Assembly: GCA_946811695.1 (NCBI GenBank)
Contig: OX328123.1
Span: forward strand, 45,220,017 to 45,284,016
Reading direction: 5' to 3'
Length of the DNA stretch: 64,000 nucleotides
DNA from: Gonocerus acuteangulatus
Taxonomy: Eukaryota; Arthropoda; Insecta; Hemiptera; Coreidae
Positions 42,528-56,790 of this stretch are shown in pieces. The notes beneath the pieces are model-generated. The model saw nothing but the letters and a program-made list of their open reading frames with translations, made no database searches and was not told where the DNA came from. Position 1 is the first letter of the stretch. Each line of letters begins with the position of its first letter. The position numbers were made by a program, and so were the translations under genes.

Positions 42528-42762
42528 TACATGGGGGGGGGGCTGAAGCCCCCGAAATTCTGATCGAAAAAATGTATCATAAATGCTTTAAAAATAAATT
42601 AAATAAGATCACTTAGTTTAGACAAAATAATTTTTGTTGGGTGTAATAGCGTTTTAGGTGGCTAACTATTCCAAGTTCTAGATTTTTAGTATTCTATACT
42701 CCCCAAATGCTTCCAGCTCCCCCCCGCCGAAATTATTTTATATTTATACCCCTGTCTTACAT
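42528..42762. mobile_element. Degenerate hAT-type MITE relative
   Basis: Shares internal blocks with 27489-27737 (AAATAAGATCACTTAGTT, TAGCGTTTTAG, CTAACTATTCCAAGTTCTAG), with G-runs and C-runs near the ends. The terminal repeats have decayed. Confidence 0.7.
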
Positions 42763-43629
42763 ATAAATCTAATTATAAACTAGAAATAGAAGTGCCCTAA
42801 AGAAAAGTAGTATAAAAAACAAATAACCTAAGTATGACATGTATAATATTGAAAAACTTTGGAATAATGGAAAAATAACTCAATATTTATTTTGCTAGAG
42901 CACCGCCACATTCGCCGCGTGCACTATATCAGTGAATAAAAACGTCAGCCGTAAAAATGAACCGTCCCGCTCCGTCAGACCTGTTAATTTGGTCGTGGTA
43001 GGCGTAATTGTGTTCTTACGCAAAGGAATTCTAAATTCTGTTATACCGGTAAAAGTAGTCCATAAGGGGATGGGTAATAATTACCAATCTCCTTCCTGTT
43101 TACGAACCTTATAAATGTTCTCCAAGTGGTAGTTATTTTTGGCTTCATGGCCATGAAATTAGAAAAATATTAAACAAGTAGGAAAAATATATACTTGAAT
43201 CCAGCTAAATCGGAAAACAGAAATTGTCCGATGAAGTAGTTAAATCAGAAGTAATTTTTTGTTTGTACCCGTTGCCTTACTGAGGATTGGGCTCACTTTA
43301 TGCAGCTCAGATACTTAAAAAAAAATAAAGAAATATTCTACTTTAGTACATGGATTGGAACACCACGATGACGAATAATAGTCCAAATTGTCCACTGTTG
43401 TTTTGGTCCATGGCAAGCTTCGATCATTTTTGAACCAGTCTTGCTTCTGGCCATAATTAATTAAGGACCATTGCATTGTTATTGAAAATAATACTAAGAC
43501 CCAGAAAATGGTTTGAAATAAAAACAACAGTGGAAATGTTGAACAATTATTCCATACTGTGAACTCTAATTTGCCGTCATTCAGCGATTCCTACAATGCA
43601 TACGAAGAAACATATTGACTCAGATTGGT

Positions 43630-43790
43630 GGTGCTTAGGTTCGTGGTTCGATTCCCACAAGGGGTGGTGGCTTTTCATTGGAAAATTGAAAAGGCATCAT
43701 ACCTTTCCTGGCTAGAAAAGGGTGGTGACCTATACATAACCCATCCTAAAATTCTGAGTCAATTATAATGGACATGATTCATGAAACATA
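43630..43790 (+). mobile_element. tRNA-derived SINE-like repeat
   Basis: B box GTGGTTCGATTCCCAC, then GGGTGGTGACCTATACATAA and CCATCCTAAAATTCTGAGTC, matching the 35815 family. Lies about 150 bp upstream of the SDR gene 2 start codon. Confidence 0.6.
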
Positions 43791-43942
43791 TTTAATTTAC
43801 CTGAAAATCAATTAAGGAATAAGGAAGCATTGGAGCGATTCCTTATAAGTATTGCCTCCTGTGTCGGGAGAGCGCGCGCATTGATAAAATAGTGGAGTGT
43901 TGGGTTGAAGGTTAGTACTATCAGGCGAGCTGACAGTCAGAG

Positions 43943-44074
43943 ATGGAACGTTGGAGAGATAAGACAGCAGTGGTGACAGGAGCCAGCGAGGGTATTGGTG
44001 CAGCTATAGTACGAAGGTTGGCTAAGGATGGTATGAAGGTAGCTGCTTTAGCGAGGAGGCCCGAGTTGTTGGAG
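43943..44074 (+). CDS. SDR gene 2, exon 1 (start codon)
   Basis: 44 codons from [19 protein letters not shown] to RRPELLE, donor GTAAAT. The ATG has purines at -3 and +4 and is the only Met ahead of the TGxxxGIG motif in this exon. Confidence 0.9.
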
Positions 44075-44906
44075 GTAAATATCAGCAAACATATTATATG
44101 TTGGTGGTTAGTATAATAAAAATATGTTACATGATCACATGGGATGGAAGATTTTTTTAGAGCATTTCTCAATCACTGAAGAAAGCAAAAGTCTCGAAGG
44201 TTGTCGACCCAATGACACAATGCGGAAGTGCTGACTGGTAAAGTAGATATTTCATAACCCATAGGCCACAGAAGAACAATTTGTCCAAATTTATCTATAC
44301 ATATAATATAAATGTAACGGATGGTAGTCTGTACATGGAAGATATATGAGAAAAAATATTTTTGGGGGCCTATTAAAGTAATAGCACCCAAAACAATGAT
44401 TGTTAGAACTTTTGTCTATTTGCCTGTGGGACCCTGTACGATAATCTCTAAAACGGCTTATCCGATTTAGATGCAGCTTTCAATAATATATTGTGGTAAG
44501 CTTTACTTAACATTTAAAGTTTGTTTCATGTACATCGGTTCATAAATAAAAAGCTATGCCTATGTTATGAACCACGTCGACGGTTGTAGCCGAGAGCCGC
44601 GCCGCTGCGTATAGCATTCAATTATTCGCAGCGAACGCACTTATTTCCGAGGTGCAGGGCGAAACTGTTTCATTCGATAACAGTGTCTGTTTGTAGTTTT
44701 ACGATATCATTTATATGTTTCACGATGTCAATTAATAAAACCCAAGGTTAGATGCTACAAGAGGAGGGTGTGGAGCTAAGTATTAGTTGTTTTACGCACG
44801 TTCAGCTTTCTGTGGCTCACGTATTAACAATCCTAGCAGCGTGTATGCTTTGATTCCCGATGGCTCTCTAACGACAGTGCAAAGACACACATCTAGGCAC
44901 ATCTAG

Positions 44907-44955
<49 letters not shown>

Positions 44956-47900
44956 CATATATGTTTGAGTGGTGCGTTCACTCTCTACCGCCTACAAAAA
45001 TATTTCATTTTCAGCAATATTTCATGTTGGAACAAGAATACTTTATCAATAAGGAATGATAAATTTGGTTAACCAGCAGAATGCATCGCCCAGAACACTG
45101 TTTTGGCGAACTTCTCGTGAAAAGCACTTCTCGGTTTTCCTAATAGTCGTCTAGATACAGGCTTTTATGAGTATTTTGTGTTTTGCAATCGATTAATACC
45201 TCTATAAGTTGATATATTTAACCTTGGTCAAAGAAATGGTAAATGAAATATACGTTTGTTACCGTTACTTTAACATTACGGATTAATTAGACATTTTTTC
45301 ACACATTGACTGTCGTAAAATCTAGAATATATCAATTATGGTTACGTTTTCAGAAGAGGAAGTTTTACTATTTTATACTATTTTAATTATCCCACAAGTG
45401 GTTTCGATATTGTGATGTGCGTAAAGTATTCTTTTGAAAGCATAAATTTCGTTTATTTACAGAAATTCGCTGGGAAATCGTGGACCGTTCAAAAGCCTAA
45501 CATCTTTACTAGAAAATCTCTTTTGGCGTATATTCCTATAGTATCCCCTAAGTTGTAGAAAACGGTGCTTAACGCTTCGCATCTGTCCTTAAAGTTTTTT
45601 ATATATTGTGAATCACACCAAGTGTATGATCTATATGGAATCACGCTGAAATCACACAATAAAGTGTTCTAGAAATCTAGGAAATGACTTTCCACACTGG
45701 CCATCAAAAAGTATAATGGTCTAGTTAAACATCGTGATTTTTTTGAGTTATCCAATCCTAGTTTGATTATCTGTTTTTATTTTGATGATATTTCGAGAGT
45801 ATGATTCGTCAAAATTCTACAATTTATTATCATTATAATATTTAAAATTATCAATGAAATATGAGAACAAACCAATTTTTTATAGTTTTAAGAATAATTT
45901 AATTTTCACAGCAAGATTTTTCTAAATTGAAGACACTAGAATCTTTATGAATAGAATATATTTCTGTAGAAGCTCAACTTGATTTGGCGAAATCACAATG
46001 TTTTCGGAGCAGAGTTCGACCAGCAAAATCCTAACTGGTGGTGATAAACGACGGTCACTAATATCGCTAAGTCACCGCTACCTAGGCAGTTACTGTCGCT
46101 AATACCGCTAAGTCACCACTTCCTAGGCAGTTACTGTCCCTAATACCGCTAAGCCACCACTACCTAGGCAGTTACTGTCACTAATACCGCTAAGCCACCA
46201 CTACCTAGGCAGTTACTGTCACTAATACCGCTAAGTCACCACTACCTAGGCAGTTACTGTCACTAATACCGCTAAGCCACCACTACCTAGGCAGTTACTG
46301 TCACTAATACCGCTAAGCCACCACTACCTAGGCAGTTACTGTCACTAATACCGCTAAGTCACCACTACCTACGCAGTTACTGTCGCTAATACCGCTAAGT
46401 CACCACTACAGGCAGTTGAAACCTCAAAACAATGGCTACCTAAAACTAGGGTATTTATTTTTTTTGCAGTGATATAAACAAAAAAAATTAGTTTTCATTT
46501 TTTTTTTTTTTAAGCGCCTGAAGATATGACCTAAAAATTAGTTTCATTCAATTCTCCACGTCGAAAGACATAAACATTGGGTATCCCGTTAACAACTACA
46601 ATTTATCAAATAAATGAGCAAGAGGTTGAAAGCGAATAAAACGCCTGAATCCAGCACAATCTTTTTATTGCTCTACGTGTTCTTAACATAAACATTAATT
46701 CTGTAGGATAAGGTGTGTTATTCTGGTTTATATATTTTAACGACCAGGTTTTTTGTACAGATCATATACGTCAGGATCGTTGTTAGTTCCTCTAGTTGAT
46801 ATCATCCTGTCAACGCCCTGAAAGAGTTTAGTTAGGAAAAATTAATGCTGAGTTCGTTATAAAAATAATTGGACATTAAAGAGTATACTACCTCTCGATA
46901 GAAACACTGACGCAAAAATTATTTAATTAATAATAAAGAACGAATTTTCGTTATAATAGTATTCAGTAGAAAGTTGAATACAAATTAAAAGATTGAAAGT
47001 TGAACAAATATTAAAATTAGAAAGTATAAATACCTGATAATCTGAACGCAAAAACGAATATGTTGATTATTTCCTTCTTGGGGAAGTATATGACTCACCA
47101 AATCAGTCCCGTAACAGGCCACGTGGCCGGAGGTACAGATACTTTAGAGGTTTTTGCTTTTTCGCAATACGGTACACTAGGGAGATATTGTGGACAGTAG
47201 TATGCACCGGCTGCCTGATTTTAACCTTTGTAGGTACCTATTAATTAATTATAAGGCTGAGTTGGCCTAGGGACGGTCAGAGTGGCCGAATCCAAGCCAC
47301 GAACAAAGACAAAATATTTAGTGCTTGCTCGTGATTTGAACTCAGGTCTTCCAGCCAATTAGTTCAGTGCTCAACCACTGAGTTAACCTCGCTCCCCGGA
47401 GAAGTATGTAGTGTATATATAAATCCAACCTATGGTGACTTAGCTCTTTAGAAATTAATCACGGTGATTGCAAGTTAAGGGTTACAGATCACTGAATCAC
47501 GACCTAACGCTTTTTAGGAACTTCCAACAGAAATAATAAACTTAAAAGTAGAAATAATTTTGTTTTGTACCGTTTGTAGGAAATTGAACGTGAATCCAAG
47601 AATGAAGGCTATACCGGAGTCGTCAAAGGGTACGTCTGTGATGTCATGTCAGCTGAAGGTGTGAAAAATGCATTTAAGCTGATAAACGAAGATCTTGGGC
47701 CAATCAGCGTACTTGTCAACAATGCTGGCCTTCTAAAGAACACTAGTGTGACAGGTAAAACATTTGCACACATGCATAATCCTGTACAAACTCAATGCAG
47801 TTTGTGAGTTCCTTACGAAAAAAAAAACACAGTTAGATCTCTTCGATGGTACTACGGTTTCTAGAATGTTTACAGTTCCTGGTCCAAGGCGATATAACAA

Positions 47901-48878
47901 ATATTTCATTTTTTTGCCTAAAGGAATTGAACTTTTAGCCAAGAAAAAGTCCAACTAACAGGAACGTTAAAGTACGTTGACTCGTTAAAGTATAACAATT
48001 CTAAAAAAAGTCCGTCACGCAGGAGCTGCATAACTAAGCACTTTCCTCAGAATTTGGGTAGTGTAGACTGCTTTCCAGAACAATTTGCTTAAAATATCCT
48101 ACATAAATAAAATAAAAACGTGAATAGTTCTCATTTTGTAATGAGTAACTGATCAACTACGTAATAAATACAAAAATCCTCATATTATCGTATTTTGATC
48201 TAACGCAGGAACAGGATACAGTCACTCTAGTGGTAGAAAGCGCTCCTTGCGGCGGCTTTGTGAACCTACGTCTGCCGGCTTTTCTATTCAAATAAATTAC
48301 AAATTAAACCCCCGCTTTCCGATTGACCGATTCAGCTCATTTTTACAACACTTCTTTCTCATGAGTTACCCACGACGTATACCGCGTTTCGTTACAATAC
48401 AGCAGAAATTACGACCGGTATGAGTATATTAGGAATTTGGGTCCGGAGTAAACCCCCCCCCTTCTAATGAACCGATTTAGTTTATTTTTACAACACATAT
48501 TTACTTGTAGATTAGCACTACGAATACCGAGTTTCGTCGAAATATACCAAAAATCACGGCTGGTAGTGGCGAATTGGTATTGTGGGTCCGGAGTAAACCC
48601 CCCCTTCTAATGAACCGATTTAGTTCATTTTTATATCTCACTTTTCTCTCTATATTACCACCACGAATACCAAGTTTCGTTGAAATATAACAAATATTAC
48701 GGCTGACATAGTCAAATAAGTGTTTTGGGTTCGGGGTAAACCCCCCCTTCCGGTGGACCGACTTTAGTGGTTAACGAACTCGTTCAATCGTTTGCTAATT
48801 GAATGCTATATACCAAGTTTCGTGACGAAAAAACAAAAACTCTGGCCGCTATCGTGTTAACAGACACATATATATATA

Positions 48879-48922
<44 letters not shown>

Positions 48923-51900
48923 TATATATAAATTTTAACGGGGGTCATTTTCGGTGTCTACTAGGTAGGATCGATAAAGATTTGAAGAAATTTTTCAAAA
49001 ATTCCGTCATGAGTCCAACCTCAATAGCTACTTTCCTTCGGAGGAAAGTGCTAAAAGGAATGATGTTTTCTAAAAAACATTATTTTCAATATAATTCAGT
49101 ACGTTGTATATAATAAAAATAAAAATGGTTTTAATTTATTGCTGTGATTATCTTGCTCAGAAATGTTGTCAGTTTTTACAACTCCTGATTGACAGAATAT
49201 TTATAATTTGGCGCAAGAACACATTTAAAAGAAATTTAGATATGGAGGTAGCACATTTGAACACAATTTAGAGTATTTTTCCAGATCTTCACTCAGGATC
49301 TGAAAATGAAAATCGTTAAAAGTTGTATGTTCTCGCTTCGGCGATACATATTCTAAAATGTGATACCCACTTACTCAAATATACGCATGCACGCACACAT
49401 ACAGCTAGTGTAAAAAGTATTGGAACACCCATGAATATTTTACTTTCTTAACATTTACGACTAAAATAATGGTGCTTTAGGTAAATAGAAGGCATCAATA
49501 ACATCTATATTTTAAATATTCCCTGAAAATCTACATCAAACAATGGTATTTGTGTTATTTATTAAAATTTTAACAATAATTTGCAATATTCTATGCGTAA
49601 AAAGTATTGGAACACCTGATTTCTTTACTACTGCAGCTGGACTTTGGACGGGATTAATCCCATATTATCGGTGAACTTTGTCCGGCAGGATGGCCCGGTG
49701 TCATATGTGTTAGAATCAGACTGTTTTAGTTCAATTTTTTTAACATTAGCCAGAGAGGAAAATAAACCTCAGTTAAAATACAAAATCTTATTATTACGAT
49801 TCATAATGAGCGCAAATGTTTGCAAGAAATTGGAAAAATTGTAAACCTTAGCTATGTCTTTGTTATCAAATATTTAAAATCGGTATAGTACAACCAACTC
49901 TTAGGCAGCAAAACATCATATCAGAAGACGGAAGAGTCTCGATGTATGTGATGAAAGATCAATTTTAAGAAAAGCACACGCAAAACCATGGCTGAAATCA
50001 CCAAAACTTGCGACTGATATCTCGAGGATCATCTGACAAGACATAAACAGCAGTACAGTAAGAAATGATCTCGGGAAAAATGGATTACACGGGCGAACAG
50101 CCCCAAACCCTGACTCATATTTGACTGAAGACACCAAGCCCCGAGATTTGAGCTCTTCATTCGCTCCCCTCCACACGTTTTGTCAACTTCTTTGACTAAA
50201 AAGTTCTATTTTGTACTCAAGATCACTTTAAAACTCCAACTCGCTAAAATTAATAGAATTCTATTAATTTTAGCGAGTTGGATTGACTAGAGTTTTGATA
50301 TCTTCTTAAAATTTAAAAAAAAAAATTAGAGAATGGTTTATTATATAAAAAAAATATTTTTGAATAACTAACTGGAGATAAATTGATAAATAATTGATGG
50401 TAAATTTCAATTAGACATCCTTATTACGAACTTTTCCATACCCGCGCATGCGCATGTTGACAAACATAGTAGGTTACATTACCTTTCAGAACCCGCACAA
50501 CAGTGAACTTTAGTGTTTCATAACTTCTTTCCTAGTGAAAAGCGAGCTTCTTTTTTTTAACGGATTCGTGTTTAGAGCATCAAAATACGTTAAAGTGCAA
50601 CATTTCAAAAGGATCGGTGTGGAGACCACGCTCCTTCACATTTACCAATTATAATTTTTGCATTCCATCATAGATTCGTCTTCCTTTCAGGCCAATGTAA
50701 AAAAATTGAACTAAAACAAAGTGATTCAAACATATAAGATACGAAGTCATCCTAAAAGGGCAAAGTTCACCGATAATATTGAGTTAATCCCGTCCAAAGT
50801 CAGCTGTAGTAGTAAAGAAATCAGGTGTTCCAATACTTTTTACGCATAGAATATTGCATTTTATTGTTAAAATGTTAATAACTAACAGAAATGCCGTTCT
50901 TTTATGTTGATTTTCAGGGAATATTTCAAGTATTGCTGATCACCGTGTTATTGATGCCTTCTGTTTACCTAAAGCACCATTATTATAGTCACAAATGTTA
51001 AAAAAGTAAAATATTTATGGGTGTTCCAATACTTTTTACACTAGCTGTATATGTTGACAGGAAACTGCTACGGCTATTGTACTTTTAGAAGTTGTTTTAC
51101 GAAGCTCGGTATACATCATTTTCATCAGAAAAGTACGGGTAGAGTAAAGAAAATTGGTCCATTAGGAATGGTGTTAACTTATAAAACACACTCCGGACAT
51201 TTTATAGATAAACACCTAAAATTCTGTTATTGAAAGGGATTAGAGTACAAATGACAGACAAAGGGCGTTTACGCGGATGATGGAAGGTCATTGTGTAGGT
51301 GTTGTGTATTTTAAAAAAATGACAGTACTTCTCCTTGGGTGTGTCTTAAAAGTTCAAACCCCAGTAAAAAGCTTAAAACGTATTGGCGCAGAAATCGATG
51401 GGCCGAAAAGAAATCAGGAAAATAAATATCGCCATTTTAAAATAAAGATTGCTTCGAAGCTCCATTTGTTTGTAGTGCACACATGCTAAAAGAGTCGAGA
51501 ACTTACTTTTAAAATAAATAATTAAAAAGGTCACAAGATATGCCAAAAATGGTTCAAAGACAGGGTTTGGAGGTTAGTGAAACTAATATCTACGGAAGAA
51601 GATCATATTAATAAAAATTTAGGTCTTTAAGAAAAAAAAAAAAAAAAAAAAAAACATATTGAAGATAATTATCTCCCGTTTTGTCATAAATTAAGACATT
51701 CTGAGATGAATAGAAATATTAATCAGACCGTATCAATTTATGGATCAATTGCTATCGTTAAGATAAGTGTAAGATAAATAAACTAAATAAATACATGATC
51801 ATTATGGGAAGAATATCATAGTGATATCTCTCTCAATCAAATTAATCACCGGTAATCTTGAAATCCTATTAATTAGAATCTCAAATCAGTTTCAAGTAGA

Positions 51901-54900
51901 GATAATATCAACAATTCTTTTAACCCTTAGTTACTAACCTTACTTTATACCACTGACACTAACCTCGGGTCATATTGACCCGTAACTAAAAAAATAAGGA
52001 ATAATTATATGAATACAATAAAAAACACACTCCTAAAGTCTTAGGATAATCAAATTTATCATATAAATATAATATATAGACTTTAATGAAGCCTATCAAT
52101 CGTCAACTGACCCGAGGTTAGTAACCAAGGGTTAATCATATACCGCAAATTAAATACTGAGTATAATTACCCGTTTCTTATCTACTAGGTACCCCCTCCC
52201 CCTCACTTTCCAATTTTCCAATAGCATACATTTATTTTTCCTGAAAGCCAGAGTCTGATCAATAAAATAAGGAATACAGTTTAAATGGAATAGGTATTTA
52301 GACCAACGCGAAAGTTATGGAGTTAACAAGTTGACATTAAATTTCTTTGAGAATAAGTCAAGAGTACGCCAAAAACGTCACCAATGAAATTTTGATTTTA
52401 TAATAACCTTAAAAAGAATTCTTATTGTCGTGGTAGTCGGAAGGTGACCTTCCGCCTACCATGGAAATAAGAAGATTAAGAATAAGGTCAGTCGAAGAAT
52501 AATTAAAAATAATTAAATAAGATCACTTAGTTCAGAAAATATATTTTTTTTTGGGTGTGATAGCGTTTTATTTTCCTAACTATTCCAAGTTCTAGATTGT
52601 TAGTGTTCCATACCCCCCAAATTCTCCTAGCCCCCTCCCCCGAAATTGTTTCCTATATACGCCCATGCATCCAACGAACTTTTAATATTATTTCTATCTT
52701 TACATCTGCATCTTTTATTTCCGTAGTACTCGTTACCGCCCAAGAAAACAGCTTTCTTTGACCGTTCCTTCATCTCCGAGCCACCTCATTATGGAACTCT
52801 CTCCTCTTTAGCCGAAAATCCTATTTTTTCCCTGAATTTAAATACTGGATCTTCGCTTTTAAGCGCCTGTCTTCCCTCTTTCCATAGGGAGGAAAGCGGT
52901 TCTAAAGCCTAAGATCTTGCTTCTCTTAAGATTTTTATTTTACATGTGTTTTGATTTTTTACGAAAGATTAAGACGATATATTAACTGTTTCTATTCTAC
53001 GATTTCCTAATGACACTAGGAATAAGAACAGAAACGCGCTAAGATGGGTGGATTTCCCCTGTCCACCCATGTAGAGGCTTTTTAGCGCGGTTCTGCTCTC
53101 CCTCAATAGGGAGGAACCCCGCTAATAAGATTGACCTCATGACGCAATCCGGAAGGTCCGTCTAGAAAATTTCATGTTTCAGAACCCCTAGAGAATGAAA
53201 ATAACGGCGGTGCAGATTTGTATATATATACAGGCTGTCCCACGTTGAGATGTCATAACTTTAAGGGTTCATTCTGCATCCCATTTGTAGTTCAATGGGG
53301 CAAAAATGAGCTTTCTATCCGAAAATGTAGAGGAGCTACTCCATCTTTTACCCAACCCCTAGTCTATATTGAAGCTGTACATTATACACTGATAGCATGT
53401 ATAAGTTTTTAAGTTTATATATAAAATTCATATATTTTGTAATTTCAAAATTATTCCTATGGGACTTGTGTCCCGAAATAAGAATGAACTTTTCATTTCA
53501 TTTCTTTTGTCTAGTTTAAAAACTACAGGCTTTTTTAAAAGAAAAACTGTGTTTTTAGGATTTGTGATCAATGTATCGTCAATAACGATAACAGGGGTCT
53601 CCCGTGGTCTAGTGGCTAGCGCGCTAGATTCATAAGCGGGAGATGGTGGGTTCGATCCCCACCGGCGCCAGAAATTTTCTCATCTCATGGCTCGCTGAGA
53701 AAATTCCTGGCTGCACCCTGGATGTCGGCGCTAATGGCCAAGAATTATGTCGATGCGCCGCAAAAAAAAAAAAAAAATAACGATAACATTTTTAGAATCT
53801 ACATTAAATTCCCAATAAGGAACACCCATTATTGAAATATTACCATGTAAATTAAGAGCTATATTAAAAGCCATATAAATGAGAATTTTTAATATTAGTG
53901 TTTCATTAAATTATTCAATATTTTCTTAATCAACTATTTTTAAACTTAGAGGTTTGCCTCCGCCTCAAAAGTTGCATTATTTAATAAGCTTCAAAATGGT
54001 ACATAGTAGTTGAAGAAAAAAATCTATTTCGATCTGTTTTTCTCTGATTTGTATGTCAAAACCAATAAATGTGTTTTAGCGTGAAGGAGCCATTCTGAAC
54101 AAATTCTTTAATTTCACACGATGATGGCGAAGTCCCATCCTTCCCAAACTATATGGCGATTATTAAACAAGCCCATCTCTCAAATATTAAGTCACTCTGG
54201 TTTCAAATGGATGGTTGCCCTGCTCATAATGGACGAGTGGTGACGGAATGAATTATCTAACTGTTCCCACACTACGTAAACACAATTTTTGCTCTGATAA
54301 GGGTAGGGGGAGACTTCGGAATCAAGGGTGAAAAAACACAATGGATATAATAACCATTATTGTAAATACAATGAATACATGTGCTATATGGCTATGCCTT
54401 GAGGGTATTATTTTATTTAATTTGTAATATTAATTCTATTCTATTTAATAAAATGTCTGCTTATAAGTTAATTGGGTTATACATTACAATAATTTGAAAT
54501 TGTATAAAAAAACTCTCTCCTGCAGATAAAAAGCGAAAAAAATAAATTTAAATGAAAGGCACTATCAAAATTTGCTTTAAAATGTTACCTGGTTTTCCTC
54601 GGAAAAATCCATGGGCGAGAGAAAAATGGTTATTACTGTGGACTAATAACTATTTGTCCAGTAGATTTTAAAAATGTGTACAAATATAAGATTAACGTCT
54701 AACTGAATCCACGGCATTACGGAGGACGTCGTGAGCTGGCACTGCTCCTTCGTTGTCTCGGACTCTGAGTACACTATGCTCTTTAATGTTCCCAATACAT
54801 GGAAATCTAGAGGATTCAGATGAGGAGGCAAACGAAATGGATTATAGTGGCCGAAACAACGATTAGGGAATTCAGTTTTCAGCCATTCCGTTACCACTCG

Positions 54901-55549
54901 TCCATTATAAGCTGGGCAACCAACCATTTGAAACCAGAGCGAGTTGTTATTTGGTAGATTTGTAGGTTGGCTTGTGCAATAAACGTTATGTAGGAAGGAT
55001 GGGACATCACCATCATCGTGTGAAATTAAAGAATTTGTTCAGAATGGCTCCTTCACGCTAAAGCACATTTATTGGTTTTGACTAACAAATCAGAAAAAAT
55101 TGATTAAAATCGATTTCTTTCAACAACTACTATGTACCATTTTGAAGCTTATTAAATAATGCAACTTTTGAGGCGGAGGCAAACCTCTAAGTCTAAAAAT
55201 AGCTGATTAAGAAAATATTGAATAATTTAATAAAACACTATTATTAAAAATTCTCATTTATATGGCTTTTAATATAGGACTTAATTTACATGGTAATATT
55301 TCAATAATGGGTTTTCCTTATTGGGAATTTAATGTAGATTCTAAAAATTTTATCGTTATTGAAGATACATTGATCACAAATCCTAAAAACACAGTTTTTC
55401 TTTAAAAAAAAACCTGTAGTCTTTAAAATAGACAAAAGATTGAGTAGCTCCTCTACATTTTCAGATAGAACGCTCATTTTTGCGCCCCTGAACTACAAAT
55501 GGGATGCAGAATAAACCCCTAACGTTATGACATCTCAACGTGGGACACC

Positions 55550-55616
<67 letters not shown>

Positions 55617-56374
55617 TGATTGCGCTCTAGCTCAGTGAATAATGGTCATATTTTGATGACATTTGGTAAAAAAATCTTTCTTCTAATTTGAAAGGTCAAG
55701 TTCGTTAACCATCAGAATCCGTCTACTGGAACATGGTTTTTGGAGAGAAATTCGCGTGGTAAAAATCGTCACGCTTACTTCATATGCTTGCAAGTACTCG
55801 TTTTATAGGTTTCCTGCCGTAGAAAAACAAATAAAACCATTTTTATGTATCTCTCGTTATCCATCAGCCAAACTAGTGCCAAATAATAGAAACAATATCT
55901 CCTGTATACACTTAATTGGTCAAGTCTTCTAAAAGAAATTTTATGCTATAGATCTGCATAACTTCTGCGTTGGAGTTGACCCTTTCACACAAAGTGTTAT
56001 TGCTTAAAAATTAATAATCTAAAAGCTTTATAATGTTACTCTTTCTGATTAAATGTTTGTTTTTTCTTGCTTTGACATAGAGAAACCAAAATCTTGAATA
56101 TAAGTATTTTTATAAATCTTATCTAATAACGAACCGTGATGACATTATTAAAGAAAAATAAAATAGAATGGAAACAAAATTCATACATACAGAACTGTTG
56201 ACGTGGATTATTCAAAGGTCCTTCCTTACCTATAAACAAAACAAAAGAATAAATGGTTAATATACAAAGAAATGTTCAGATAGAATACATACATATATAT
56301 CCATATATGACATTCATCATTTTTGCGTTATATTTCGCCGGAATGCTTCCTTAGGCTCATATGATTTTAATAGC

Positions 56375-56411
<37 letters not shown>

Positions 56412-56739
56412 CTTTTTTCTTAAGGCGTTCTAACCTTTTAGGATATTAACGCCACAGATGTTAAATAAAGTTTGGAATTTTATTTTATAAATGTATGCTT
56501 GTAATAGTTGTTATTAAGCCTTTATGTGATCAATTATTAGCTTAAAAATGACATATTATTGAATATTAGAATTTTTAAACTTATAGCTTTATTATAATTT
56601 AATATCTTGGAGTAACGTGTTACAAAATATATAACGAGTTACCACAATAACTTATATATATTAATTTACATATTATATTGCCATTGGTTCTAATATCTTG
56701 GAGTAACGTGTTACAAAATATATAACGAGTTACCACAAT

Positions 56740-56790
<51 letters not shown>

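Larger units (their letters stand above)
44075..47579. other. SDR gene 2 intron 1
   Basis: Contains a repeat at about 44380-44960 ending in a (TA)n tract (44906-44958), a diverged family A-like block near 45060-45130 (GGTTAACCAGCAGAATGC), the 41 bp minisatellite and a SINE. No other exon seen. Confidence 0.6.

Noticed and set aside
46054..46417. CRISPR-like regularly spaced repeat
   Set aside because: The units are contiguous with no unique spacers, in a eukaryotic intron; it is a minisatellite.
49916..50176. 86-codon minus frame in the Tc1-like element
   Set aside because: Opposite strand to the recognisable transposase relic; a shadow.
53594..53668. Functional tRNA gene
   Set aside because: It has A and B boxes, but the acceptor stem does not pair well and it is part of a SINE with body, poly(A) and TSD.
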